Shown here: positions 1 through 5,074 of the stretch, piece by piece
How positions within the stretch are numbered: position 1 is the first letter of the stretch
How the letters are laid out: each line of letters starts with the position of its first letter
DNA from: DATJLQ01 sp035509415
GTDB lineage: Bacteria; Pseudomonadota; Alphaproteobacteria; JACZXZ01
Assembly (NCBI GenBank): GCA_035509415.1
Contig: DATJLQ010000100.1
Coordinates: 1-9,985 of the forward strand
Reading direction: 5' to 3'
Length of the DNA: 9,985 nucleotides
Position numbers and translations under genes: made by a program
The notes under the pieces: model-generated
Database searches by the model: none
Seen by the model: the letters and a program-made list of their open reading frames with translations, nothing else
What the model was told of the DNA's origin: nothing

Positions 1-1
1 C

Positions 2-685
2 GATCTCTCGGACGAAAACCGCGCCGTGGTCTTGAGCAACATGGGCATCGTCCATTGGGCCGAGGGCGAGCCGGACGCGGCGATCGCCGATTACGACCGC
101 GCGCTGGCGCTCCAGCCCCATTACGCCGACGCGCTCCAGAACCGGGCGCTGGCCTACGAGGCGAAGGGCCGCGTCAAGGACGCGATCGCCGGCTACGGGG
201 CCGCCCTGGCGCTCCAGCCGGGCGACGCCTTCGCCCTCGAGAACCGCGGCCGGACCGAGCTTTACGCGGGCCAGCTCAAGGAAGCGGTGAGCGACTTCAC
301 CCAGGCCCTCGCCCTCGCGTCGGGCGACGGCTACGCGGTGCTTTGGCTTCATATCGCGCGCGCCACGTCGGGCCAGGACGACGATTTCGAGTTCCGCCAG
401 AACGCGCGCTCGGTCGATCTCGCGACCTGGCCCGGGCCGATCCTGTCGCTCTATCTCGGCACCACCACCTTCGACAATCTACGGCTCCTGGTCGACGCGG
501 CACCGGATCCGGGCCGCCAGACCGTCTGGGCCTGCGAGGCGAATTTCTATGGCGGCGTGTTGCTGCGGCTCGAGAAGTCGGTCGAGAGTGCGAGCGAATT
601 CTTCAAGCAGGCCGAGACCTATTGCGCGCCCAGCTCGATCGAGCGCCTCGCGGCCAAGGCCGAGCTCGCGCGGCTTTCTCAATAG
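2..685 (+). CDS. TPR-repeat protein, C-terminal part (5' end outside window)
   Basis: The open frame is already running at the first complete codon (position 2), so the gene begins upstream of the window. 227 residues and a TAG stop are visible. Three tetratricopeptide repeats are readable in tandem, each ending in an ALALQP- or ALALA-type helix B; they cover roughly the first 110 visible residues. A non-repeat C-terminal domain follows, with the segment WPGPILSLYLG and a closing helix ending AKAELARL. TPR units form helical scaffolds for protein-protein contacts. From memory, this combination resembles periplasmic or lipoprotein TPR proteins common in alphaproteobacteria (NlpI-like in the broad sense), but the signal peptide that would show this lies outside the window. 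The partner is unknown. The gene converges on mazG, with 17 bp between the two stop codons. The family call is firm; the specific role is not. Confidence 0.85.
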   Translation, partial: DLSDENRAVVLSNMGIVHWAEGEPDAAIADYDRALALQPHYADALQNRALAYEAKGRVKDAIAGYGAALALQPGDAFALENRGRTELYAGQLKEAVSDFTQALALASGDGYAVLWLHIARATSGQDDDFEFRQNARSVDLATWPGPILSLYLGTTTFDNLRLLVDAAPDPGRQTVWACEANFYGGVLLRLEKSVESASEFFKQAETYCAPSSIERLAAKAELARLSQ

Positions 686-690
686 AATTT

Positions 691-707
691 AATAACAACG
701 TGTTATT
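691..707. terminator. Short AT-rich stem-loop between convergent stops
   Basis: A perfect 6-bp inverted repeat, AATAAC/GTTATT, encloses a 5-nt loop. It lies between the TPR stop (685) and the mazG stop (703-705), and its right arm overlaps the mazG stop codon. The position between convergent genes suits a bidirectional transcript end. The stem is AT-rich, however, and has no clear U-run, so it would be a weak intrinsic terminator at best. It could instead be a chance palindrome. Confidence 0.3.
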
Positions 708-1590
708 TGCGCTTCTTCGCGCGTTCCTCGAGCTTCGTCCGCTGCCACAGCGCCTCCATTTCGGCGAGGCTCGCGCCTTCGGCGCTTTTGCCCGCCGCGC
801 GCAGGAGCGCCTCGACCCGGCGGAAGCGGCGCTCGAATTTGGCGTTGGCGCCGCGTAGCGCCGCCTCGGGGTCGAGCTCCAGGCGCCGCGCCAGATTGAC
901 CACGCTGAACAGGAGATCGCCCAGCTCGTCCGCAAGGCGCGCGCGCCGGCCGCGGCCCTTGGATTTCATCTCGGCCCTGAGCTCGGCGAGCTCCTCTTCG
1001 ATCTTGGCGAGGATGGGGGCGGGCGTCTTCCAGTCGAAGCCGACGCGTGCCGCGCGGCGCTGGAGCTTGGCCGCGCGCAAAAGGGCAGGGAGCGCAAGGG
1101 CTACGCCGTCGAGGGCGCTGGGTGCGCGGATGCCGCCCGCACGCACCGATTGCGCCGCCCGCTCGGCCGCCTTGTGGCTCTCCCAGGCGACGCGCTGGGT
1201 CGCGGCGTCGCGCACGACCGCATTGCCGAACACATGGGGATGGCGCCGCACCATCTTGTCCGCGATCCCGCGCGCCACGTCCTCGAAATCGAAGCGGCCT
1301 TGCTCCTCGGCCATGCGCGCATGGAACACGACCTGGAGCAGGAGATCGCCGAGCTCGTCGCGCAGCGCCACGAGATCCCGGCGCGCGATCGCGTCCGCGA
1401 CCTCATAGGCCTCCTCGATCGTGTAGGGGGCGATGGTGGCGAAATCCTGCTTCACGTCCCACGGACAGCCGGTCTGCGGGTCGCGCAACCGGGCCATGAC
1501 CGCAAGGAGATCGTCGATCGGCCGTTGCTTCTTCTGGGCGGCACGGCGGCGCGTGGGGGATCGGGCGCTGGATTTCCGGGGGGCGGCCAT
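703..1590 (-). CDS. mazG: Nucleoside triphosphate pyrophosphohydrolase MazG
   Basis: MazG hydrolyses (d)NTPs to NMP and pyrophosphate, acting as a house-cleaning enzyme in the cytoplasm. The 295-aa product has the tandem two-domain layout of full-length bacterial MazG. Domain 1 (about residues 25-145) contains GCPWD at 41-45, the EExxE metal motif at 59-63 and DELGDLL at 78-84 (E79, D82). Domain 2 (about 190-290) contains EEELAEL at 198-204 and DELGDLLFSVVNLAR at 221-235. All expected acidic metal ligands are present in both halves. The first ~22 residues are a basic Arg/Lys/Ala/Ser extension. The ATG at 1590 has no strong Shine-Dalgarno, but the next Met is inside the first domain, so this start is preferred. 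The gene converges with the TPR gene and diverges from the histidine kinase across 163 bp. Confidence 0.95.
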   Translation of the reverse strand: MAAPRKSSARSPTRRRAAQKKQRPIDDLLAVMARLRDPQTGCPWDVKQDFATIAPYTIEEAYEVADAIARRDLVALRDELGDLLLQVVFHARMAEEQGRFDFEDVARGIADKMVRRHPHVFGNAVVRDAATQRVAWESHKAAERAAQSVRAGGIRAPSALDGVALALPALLRAAKLQRRAARVGFDWKTPAPILAKIEEELAELRAEMKSKGRGRRARLADELGDLLFSVVNLARRLELDPEAALRGANAKFERRFRRVEALLRAAGKSAEGASLAEMEALWQRTKLEERAKKRK

Positions 1591-1753
1591 GAGTCTAAGC
1601 GTGCTTTCGGGCTGCGGGAGACGACGGGTCGAGGGAACTCTTAGCCCAAGCGCCTGCCGCGCGAAAGGGTCGCGATGTAAGGCAATTGAAGGGAAACACC
1701 TCGCAACTCTTTGATTTGTTTTGCCTTAACTCGATGCGTTAGGATGCGGGCCG

Positions 1754-2842
1754 ATGGAGTGGCTCACGCGCTACCGGGTGCCGATCGCGGTCTCGTGCCT
1801 CCTGCTGGGCATGGCGGGGCTGTTCATCCTCGATATCGTCACGCCGCCCGGGGTCGCCGACGGCATCGGCTATCCGATCCTCCTGGTCCTGTGCCTGTGG
1901 CTGCCGGGGCGCCATACGCTCTCGGTGTGCGCCTGGGGCTCGACCTTGCTGATCGTGGTCGGCGGCTTCTTCGGCCAGGTCGGCGGCATCGGCCTCGAGG
2001 CGTCGCTGATCAACCGCGCGCTCGGCCTCATCTCCATGTGGGTGATCTACTGGCTCCTCGAGCAACGCGTCGCCATGGAGCGCAGCCTGCGGATCAGCGA
2101 GCAGGACGCGGTCGCGGCGAGCCAGGCCAAGGCCAATTTCCTCGCCAATGTCAGCCACGAGCTGCGTACGCCGCTCAACGCCATCATCGGCTTTTCCGAC
2201 CTGATCGCGAAGGAGGCGCTCGGGCCGGTGGGCGAGCCGCGCTACCGCGACTATGCCGAGGACATCTACGGCAGTGCCAGCCAGCTTTCCGTGCTGATCA
2301 ACGACATGATCGATCTCACGCGCCTCGAGGCGGGCAAGTACCGGCTTGCCGAGGAGACCGTGGTGCCGACCGACATGGTGGCGGACGTGCTGCGCATGGT
2401 GGGGCCGGCGGCGCGCGAATCCGAGATCGAGCTCTATAACCGCGTGCCGGTCTCGCTGCCGCCGATCCGGGTCGACCGGCGCGCCTTCAAGCAGGTGATG
2501 CTCAACCTGTTCTCCAACGCCATCAAGTTCACGCCCATGGGCGGGCGCGTCGTCGTGGGCGCCGAGGCGGACGCCAACGGCTTCACGCTTTCGGTCCAGG
2601 ATTCGGGCATCGGCATCAGCAAGGAGAATCTGGCGCGCCTCGGCCGGCCGTTCGAGACCCTCGAGCGGGGCTCGGGCGAGCGCGTCGGGCGCACCACCGG
2701 CGGCACCGGCCTCGGCCTCGCGTTCTGCCAAAGCCTGATCGGCCTCCATGGCGGCCGGCTCGACATCGAGAGCGTCGAGGGCAAGGGCACCACGGTGCAT
2801 ATCCATCTTCCCAAGGAGCGCATCTTCGCCGGGCATGCCTAA
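1754..2842 (+). CDS. Membrane-bound sensor histidine kinase (orphan)
   Basis: The product (362 aa) is a sensor kinase of a two-component system. The N-terminal ~103 residues form hydrophobic segments (about 9-29, 40-51, 56-74, 85-103) with almost no periplasmic domain, so any signal would be sensed in or at the membrane. A short linker leads to the HisKA dimerisation domain with H-box NVSHELRTPLN (phospho-acceptor His135). The HATPase_c domain shows the N-box NLFSNAIKFT (N255), G1 DSGIGIS (283-289), F-box GRPFETL (298-ish) and G2 TGGTGLGL (315-322). It appears catalytically complete. There is no receiver domain and no response regulator beside it, so its partner lies elsewhere; the input is unknown. 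An AGGA lies 9 nt before the ATG. The 163-bp upstream gap holds only weak promoter-like hexamers (TTGAAG at 1686, TTTGAT at 1710). The IS lies 115 bp after the stop. Confidence 0.92.
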   Translation: MEWLTRYRVPIAVSCLLLGMAGLFILDIVTPPGVADGIGYPILLVLCLWLPGRHTLSVCAWGSTLLIVVGGFFGQVGGIGLEASLINRALGLISMWVIYWLLEQRVAMERSLRISEQDAVAASQAKANFLANVSHELRTPLNAIIGFSDLIAKEALGPVGEPRYRDYAEDIYGSASQLSVLINDMIDLTRLEAGKYRLAEETVVPTDMVADVLRMVGPAARESEIELYNRVPVSLPPIRVDRRAFKQVMLNLFSNAIKFTPMGGRVVVGAEADANGFTLSVQDSGIGISKENLARLGRPFETLERGSGERVGRTTGGTGLGLAFCQSLIGLHGGRLDIESVEGKGTTVHIHLPKERIFAGHA

Positions 2843-2957
2843 AAGGGCCGGGCACGCGTGAGGGCGGGTCGGGGTGGGCGGCGGGCGCCCGGTCTTGGTG
2901 CGCTGCGGGTTTGGCCATATCCAAAGATCGTATAATGTATATTATGGAAAATAATCA
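2843..2957. other. Intergenic flank with AT-rich patch used as IS target
   Basis: No gene is seen here. The first ~65 bases are very GC-rich. From about 2910 to 2957 the composition flips to A+T-rich, including a TATAAT at 2931-2936 and a near-palindromic ATAAT-GTAT-ATTAT at 2932-2945. The last 8 bases are the left target duplication. No convincing -35 stands at the right distance from TATAAT (TTGGCC at 2911 is only 14 bp away), so a promoter for the downstream permease before the insertion is possible but unproven. Confidence 0.5.
2950..2957. repeat. Left 8-bp target-site duplication (AATAATCA)
   Basis: AATAATCA directly precedes the left terminal repeat and is repeated exactly at 4911-4918, directly after the right one. 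Eight base pairs is the duplication length known for the IS1595 family. A perfect duplication indicates a simple transposition event without later loss of a flank. Confidence 0.92.
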
Positions 2958-2981
2958 GGCGATGTTTCACTTGACAACCCC
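2958..2981 (+). repeat. Left terminal inverted repeat (IRL)
   Basis: These 24 bases match the reverse complement of 4887-4910 at 22 positions; the differences are at repeat positions 17 and 20. Repeat positions 14-19 spell TTGACA, a consensus -35 box facing into the element. The repeat therefore serves both as a transposase binding site and as part of the transposase promoter. Confidence 0.93.
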
Positions 2982-2999
2982 GGGCCCAAGAGGTAGGTT
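2971..2999 (+). promoter_or_regulatory. Transposase promoter with its -35 box in IRL
   Basis: TTGACA (2971-2976) is followed after exactly 17 bp by TAGGTT (2994-2999), which keeps the three most conserved -10 positions (T1, A2, T6). Transcription would start near 3006, giving a leader of about 16 nt that contains the Shine-Dalgarno AAAGGAG (3008-3014). Transposase bound at the end would cover the -35 box, so autorepression is expected (inference). Confidence 0.65.
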
Positions 3000-3021
3000 T
3001 GTCTCCTAAAGGAGATAGACC
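2996..3021 (+). promoter_or_regulatory. Stem-loop that buries the transposase Shine-Dalgarno
   Basis: Bases 2996-3006 pair with 3011-3021 in 11 consecutive pairs (two of them G-U) around a TAAA loop. The pairing covers GGAG of the ribosome-binding site and reaches the base before the ATG. RNA initiated at the element's own promoter (about 3006) lacks the 5' arm and leaves the site free. RNA entering from the chromosome would contain both arms and be poorly translated. The same logic is known for IS10 and IS50. Confidence 0.6.
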
Positions 3022-3930
3022 ATGCCCAAGCCCGTTCTTACCGCCGATCACTATCACAACGAGGAAGCCGCCTTTGCCTGGGTCGAGGCCCATCTGTGGC
3101 CCACTGGCCCGGTCTGCCCCCATTGCGGCAATACCGATGCCGCCAAGATCGGGCGCCTCCAGGGCAAAACCAGCCGCGCCGGACTCCGGAAGTGCTACGC
3201 CTGCCGAGAGACCTTTACCGTGCGGATCGGGACCATCTTCGAGGATAGCCACCTCGCGCTGCATAAGTGGCTCCAGGCCATCTATCTCTTGTGCGCCTCC
3301 AAGAAGGGCATTTCGACCCGGCAGCTCCAGCGGACTTTGGGGTGTGGCATGAAGACCGCTTGGCATCTCGGGCATCGCATCCGGCTCGCCATGGACCCTG
3401 GGTTTACCGGCCCCATGGGCGGCTCCGGCAAGATCGTGGAAGCCGACGAAACCGCCCTGACCAACTCCCGCAAGACCAAGCGCCAGCCCGGCCGCAAGGC
3501 TCCCCATGGGCTCGTCCTGAGCCTTGTCGAACGTGACGGGCCTGTGCGGTCCATGTCGCTCGACCAACGCAATGTCCGCTTCGAGGTTTTGCGGCACGTC
3601 CGCCCCGAAACCCGGCTCGTTACCGATGGCGCGCAGCACTACAAGGTCCTGTTCCGCGACCATGCCAGCGTCGATCACTCCAAGGGCGAATACGTCCGGG
3701 GCGACGTGCATACCAACACCCTCGAAGGCTTTTTCTCGATCTTCAAGCGCGGGCTGGTCGGCGTCTATCAGCACATGGACGCCCGGCACCTTGACCGGTA
3801 CTTGGCCGAATTCGACTTCCGTCAGAACACCCGCGCCAAGCTCGGGATCGACGATACCCAGCGGGCCGAAATCGCGCTCATGGGCGCCAAGGGCAAGCGC
3901 CTCACCTATCAAACGACTGGCCTGGCATAG
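3022..3930 (+). CDS. IS1595-family transposase
   Basis: This 302-aa DDE transposase would cut and join the element's ends. An N-terminal zinc ribbon is formed by CPHC (C32, C35) and CYAC (C58, C61). It is followed by a helical region (about 75-120) with KWLQAIYLLCASKKGISTRQL, typical of this family. The catalytic RNase H-like fold shows the first acidic residue in VEADET (D142), the second in VTDGAQHY (D202), and the third in HTNTLEGFFSIFKRG (E235, with the conserved H230 and K242). The length is normal for the family, with no frameshift. The ATG at 3022 has an excellent ribosome-binding site (AAAGGAG, ending 7 nt before it). Base composition resembles the host chromosome, unlike the passenger gene at the other end. 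The open frame of about 1.3 kb on the opposite strand is a coding shadow. Confidence 0.96.
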   Translation: MPKPVLTADHYHNEEAAFAWVEAHLWPTGPVCPHCGNTDAAKIGRLQGKTSRAGLRKCYACRETFTVRIGTIFEDSHLALHKWLQAIYLLCASKKGISTRQLQRTLGCGMKTAWHLGHRIRLAMDPGFTGPMGGSGKIVEADETALTNSRKTKRQPGRKAPHGLVLSLVERDGPVRSMSLDQRNVRFEVLRHVRPETRLVTDGAQHYKVLFRDHASVDHSKGEYVRGDVHTNTLEGFFSIFKRGLVGVYQHMDARHLDRYLAEFDFRQNTRAKLGIDDTQRAEIALMGAKGKRLTYQTTGLA

Positions 3931-3935
3931 GCCCG

Positions 3936-3990
3936 ATCTTTGCGAGGAAGTGATTACGCTCTGTCTCAAATTTTTGCGAGAAGGCGAATA
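3936..3990 (+). repeat. Imperfect 21-bp direct repeat downstream of transposase
   Basis: Bases 3936-3956 and 3970-3990 share 16 of 21 positions around the core TTTGCGAG. The second copy contains the TTGCGA used as the -35 box of the small passenger gene. The first copy has no matching -10. It may be a decayed duplication or a regulator half-site pair; it may also be chance. Confidence 0.35.
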
Positions 3991-4002
3991 AGCCGCTATA
4001 AT
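3974..4002 (+). promoter_or_regulatory. Strong sigma70-type promoter for the 51-aa passenger gene
   Basis: TTGCGA (3974-3979) and a perfect TATAAT (3997-4002) are separated by exactly 17 bp. The predicted start site, 6-8 nt after the -10 box, falls at 4008-4010, on or next to the ATG (4010). The transcript would therefore be leaderless or nearly so, independent of the transposase message. Confidence 0.65.
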
Positions 4003-4009
4003 GCGGGGC

Positions 4010-4165
4010 ATGACACGCAAAACAGTTCGCAAGCCCCAGGACGACCCGGAGCAATCGGCCCGGTTTATCGAAGCCGCCAAAGCGGCTGAGGCGGACGAAA
4101 AGCCGGGGGTGTTTGAGCGGGTGTTCAAGCGGGTAGTGGGACAGGCTCCCAAAAGACCCCGCTAA
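4010..4165 (+). CDS. Small charged passenger protein (51 aa), function unknown
   Basis: This short frame runs from the ATG just after a perfect TATAAT promoter to a TAA stop and encodes 51 residues. The N-terminus is strongly basic (MTRKTVRKP). It is followed by an acidic-to-amphipathic helix, DPEQSARFIEAAKAAEADE, and then by GVFERVFKRVV with a basic Pro/Lys/Arg tail. No membrane segment, cysteine or enzymatic motif is seen. I recall similar tiny DPEQS-RFIE-containing hypothetical proteins in proteobacteria, but cannot name a function. Basic ends and a helical core would suit nucleic-acid binding or a protein adaptor (speculation). Its stop codon overlaps the stop of the convergent RusA-like gene, so the two passengers are packed without spare sequence. 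There is no good Shine-Dalgarno; GGGG lies 2 nt before the ATG. That the frame is coding is supported by the promoter placement and its tight fit. Confidence 0.75.
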   Translation: MTRKTVRKPQDDPEQSARFIEAAKAAEADEKPGVFERVFKRVVGQAPKRPR

Positions 4166-4857
4166 AGAAAATCCATGTTGTTCATGTAAACGATGGCAGG
4201 CCTGATAGTCACGGTAATGACTAGACGTGCGTCGTGAGCATCGATGACACCACCAATAACAGGTTTATGTAGTACGTCCGTCTCGACCGAGACGTGAGTT
4301 ATCAATTTGTCGTCCCGGAGAAGGCAAAAAAATGGGTCTTCGCCCTCCTCAGGTTTCGTATATTTCCCGAGCTCATTCAAATTATTTGGGATTCTAAGGG
4401 CATCGAAAAGTGTCTTGAGACGATTATCTATATCGCCAGATTGAATGAGCGAGCCGGGCGGGTCGGCCCGCAAAAACAAAATATCTAAGCGACATGACAG
4501 CCAAAGCTCCTCAACGACCAGTGGAGCAAACCTATACCCAAGCCTTGCGTATTGGTTTGCGATATATTGGACCCACGGCTCGCGCGCGCCGGTCCACTGC
4601 GCTTTTTGAGCCCGCTGATCGGGATAGTTTTCACGCACGCTAAGTGCAGGGCTCGTTTCCCACACGTGCCTTAACTGGTTATGAAATTGCTTTCGGATTT
4701 CATGTTTATGGTCAGCACGGGCATCCGGCTGCCCGCTAACTGGGTCCTTTTGTGTCGCAAAAAGCTGCCCTTCGTACGTCAACCTAAACTGCATGTCCCG
4801 GTCTTGGGGCTGGTAAAGGGGATCGTTCGCAATTACGCGCCGATGAGGGAACTTCAC
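4162..4857 (-). CDS. RusA-like putative Holliday-junction endonuclease (IS passenger)
   Basis: The 231-aa product resembles the RusA family of Holliday-junction resolvases, small dimeric Mg2+-dependent endonucleases. The support is the motif GDIDNRLKTLFDALRIP (D142, D144), which corresponds to the family's D-x-D-N...K...DAL, followed by LLRDDKLITHVSVETD (D182/D183) as the third metal ligand, then a final beta-rich stretch LVITVTIRP. The rest is not RusA-typical: about 140 residues precede the motif, including FRLTYEGQL and DHKHEIRKQFHNQL, so it is a longer relative. Two starts are possible. The GTG at 4857 has GGGAG 6 nt upstream. The ATG at 4794 begins MQFRLTYEG, which I recall as the usual N-terminus of relatives, but it lacks a ribosome site. 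The gene is more AT-rich than its surroundings. A role in resolving transposition or replication intermediates is inference; it could also protect or benefit the host. Confidence 0.75.
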   Translation of the reverse strand: MKFPHRRVIANDPLYQPQDRDMQFRLTYEGQLFATQKDPVSGQPDARADHKHEIRKQFHNQLRHVWETSPALSVRENYPDQRAQKAQWTGAREPWVQYIANQYARLGYRFAPLVVEELWLSCRLDILFLRADPPGSLIQSGDIDNRLKTLFDALRIPNNLNELGKYTKPEEGEDPFFCLLRDDKLITHVSVETDVLHKPVIGGVIDAHDARLVITVTIRPAIVYMNNMDFL

Positions 4858-4868
4858 TGTGCGCTCCC

Positions 4869-4897
4869 ATCATACCTGCGGCACGTGGGGGTGCCAA
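4869..4897 (-). promoter_or_regulatory. Promoter of the RusA-like gene with its -35 box in IRR
   Basis: Read on the minus strand, TTGGCA (4897-4892) lies inside the right terminal repeat and is followed after exactly 17 bp by TATGAT (4874-4869), five of six matches to the -10 consensus. The start site would be near 4862-4860, only 3-5 nt before the GTG at 4857. That would remove most of the GGGAG site from the message, or favour the ATG at 4794. The -35 occupies the same repeat positions (14-19) as in IRL. Confidence 0.6.
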
Positions 4898-4910
4898 GTG
4901 AAACATCGCC
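4887..4910 (-). repeat. Right terminal inverted repeat (IRR)
   Basis: The reverse complement starts GGCGATGTTTCACTTGGCAC and matches IRL at 22 of 24 positions. It ends exactly where the right copy of the 8-bp target duplication begins, which fixes the element's boundary. Confidence 0.93.
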
Positions 4911-4918
4911 AATAATCA
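4911..4918. repeat. Right 8-bp target-site duplication (AATAATCA)
   Basis: It is an exact copy of 2950-2957, directly after IRR. Identity with the left flank continues a further 9 bp (GGCGATGTT), because the next bases are themselves a terminal-repeat-like sequence, not because the duplication is longer. Confidence 0.92.
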
Positions 4919-4943
4919 GGCGATGTTAGGCTTGGCGCCCCCA
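4919..4943 (+). repeat. Solitary third copy of the IS terminal repeat
   Basis: These 25 bases match the inward-read right terminal repeat at 21 positions (differences at 10, 11, 12 and 19), including the outermost nine, GGCGATGTT. The orientation is that of a left end, but no transposase or partner end follows before the permease gene. With IRR it forms a large inverted repeat (4886-4943) around the 8-bp AATAATCA, able to fold as a hairpin. It is probably a relic of a related element. Confidence 0.75.
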
Positions 4944-5031
4944 GGCGTACGGGCTCCAGCGCGCCGCAATGCGCCCTTCGCGCTTGCTTCGGGCGTCTGC
5001 TAAGGTCGCGCGGCCGCTAGCGCCATTCGAG

Positions 5032-5047
5032 CCCACGATCCCACGAT
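5032..5047 (+). repeat. 8-bp tandem duplication upstream of the permease
   Basis: CCCACGAT occurs twice head to tail 28 bp before the permease start. This is probably a replication-slippage repeat. The rest of the 131-bp region 4944-5074 holds no gene and no clear promoter; a TGCTAAGGT at 4998-5006 is only weakly -10-like. Confidence 0.4.
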
Positions 5048-5074
5048 CTCCAAACCCGACCCGCCGCCCGACCC

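Larger units (their letters stand above)
2958..4910 (+). mobile_element. Complete IS1595-family element with two passenger genes
   Basis: The element is 1953 bp. It is bounded by 24-bp terminal inverted repeats starting GGCGATGTTTCACTTG (22/24 identical) and flanked by a perfect 8-bp duplication. Contents in order are: transposase (plus), a 51-aa charged protein (plus), and a RusA-like protein (minus). Only the transposase is needed for movement; the other two are passengers. Family assignment rests on the transposase (zinc ribbon plus DDE domain of the ISXO2/IS1595 type), the GGC-type ends and the 8-bp duplication. Some IS1595-family members are known to carry passenger genes. The transposase part is GC-rich like the host, but the RusA-like part is clearly more AT-rich (about 42% GC counted over 4321-4440), so the element looks assembled from different sources. 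All genes and ends appear intact, so it may be active. Confidence 0.93.

Noticed and set aside
1678..1728. TAAGGCAA ... TTGCCTTA inverted repeat between mazG and the kinase gene
   Set aside because: Only 8 bp per arm with a 35-bp spacer, no recognised operator and no clear promoter around it. Chance is a sufficient explanation.
2839..4152. Open frame of about 437 codons antisense to the transposase
   Set aside because: It spans the left terminal repeat, the promoter and the whole transposase. Its protein shows no domain and mirrors the GC-biased codons of the real gene, so it is a coding shadow.
4294..4488. Small plus-strand frames (4294-4488 and 4681-4929) opposite the RusA-like gene
   Set aside because: They have no ribosome-binding site, promoter or recognisable motif. 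The minus-strand frame has RusA-type motifs and a good promoter, and the second frame would run through the terminal repeat and the target duplication.
2950..4927. A 17-bp target duplication (AATAATCAGGCGATGTT)
   Set aside because: The direct identity is 17 bp, but only the first 8 lie outside the terminal repeat on the left. The other 9 arise because the sequence after the right duplication is itself terminal-repeat-like.
4886..4943. The large inverted repeat as an intrinsic terminator
   Set aside because: The stem is long, but no U-run follows on either strand, and its arms are terminal-repeat copies. The transposon explanation accounts for it better, though RNA folding there is possible.
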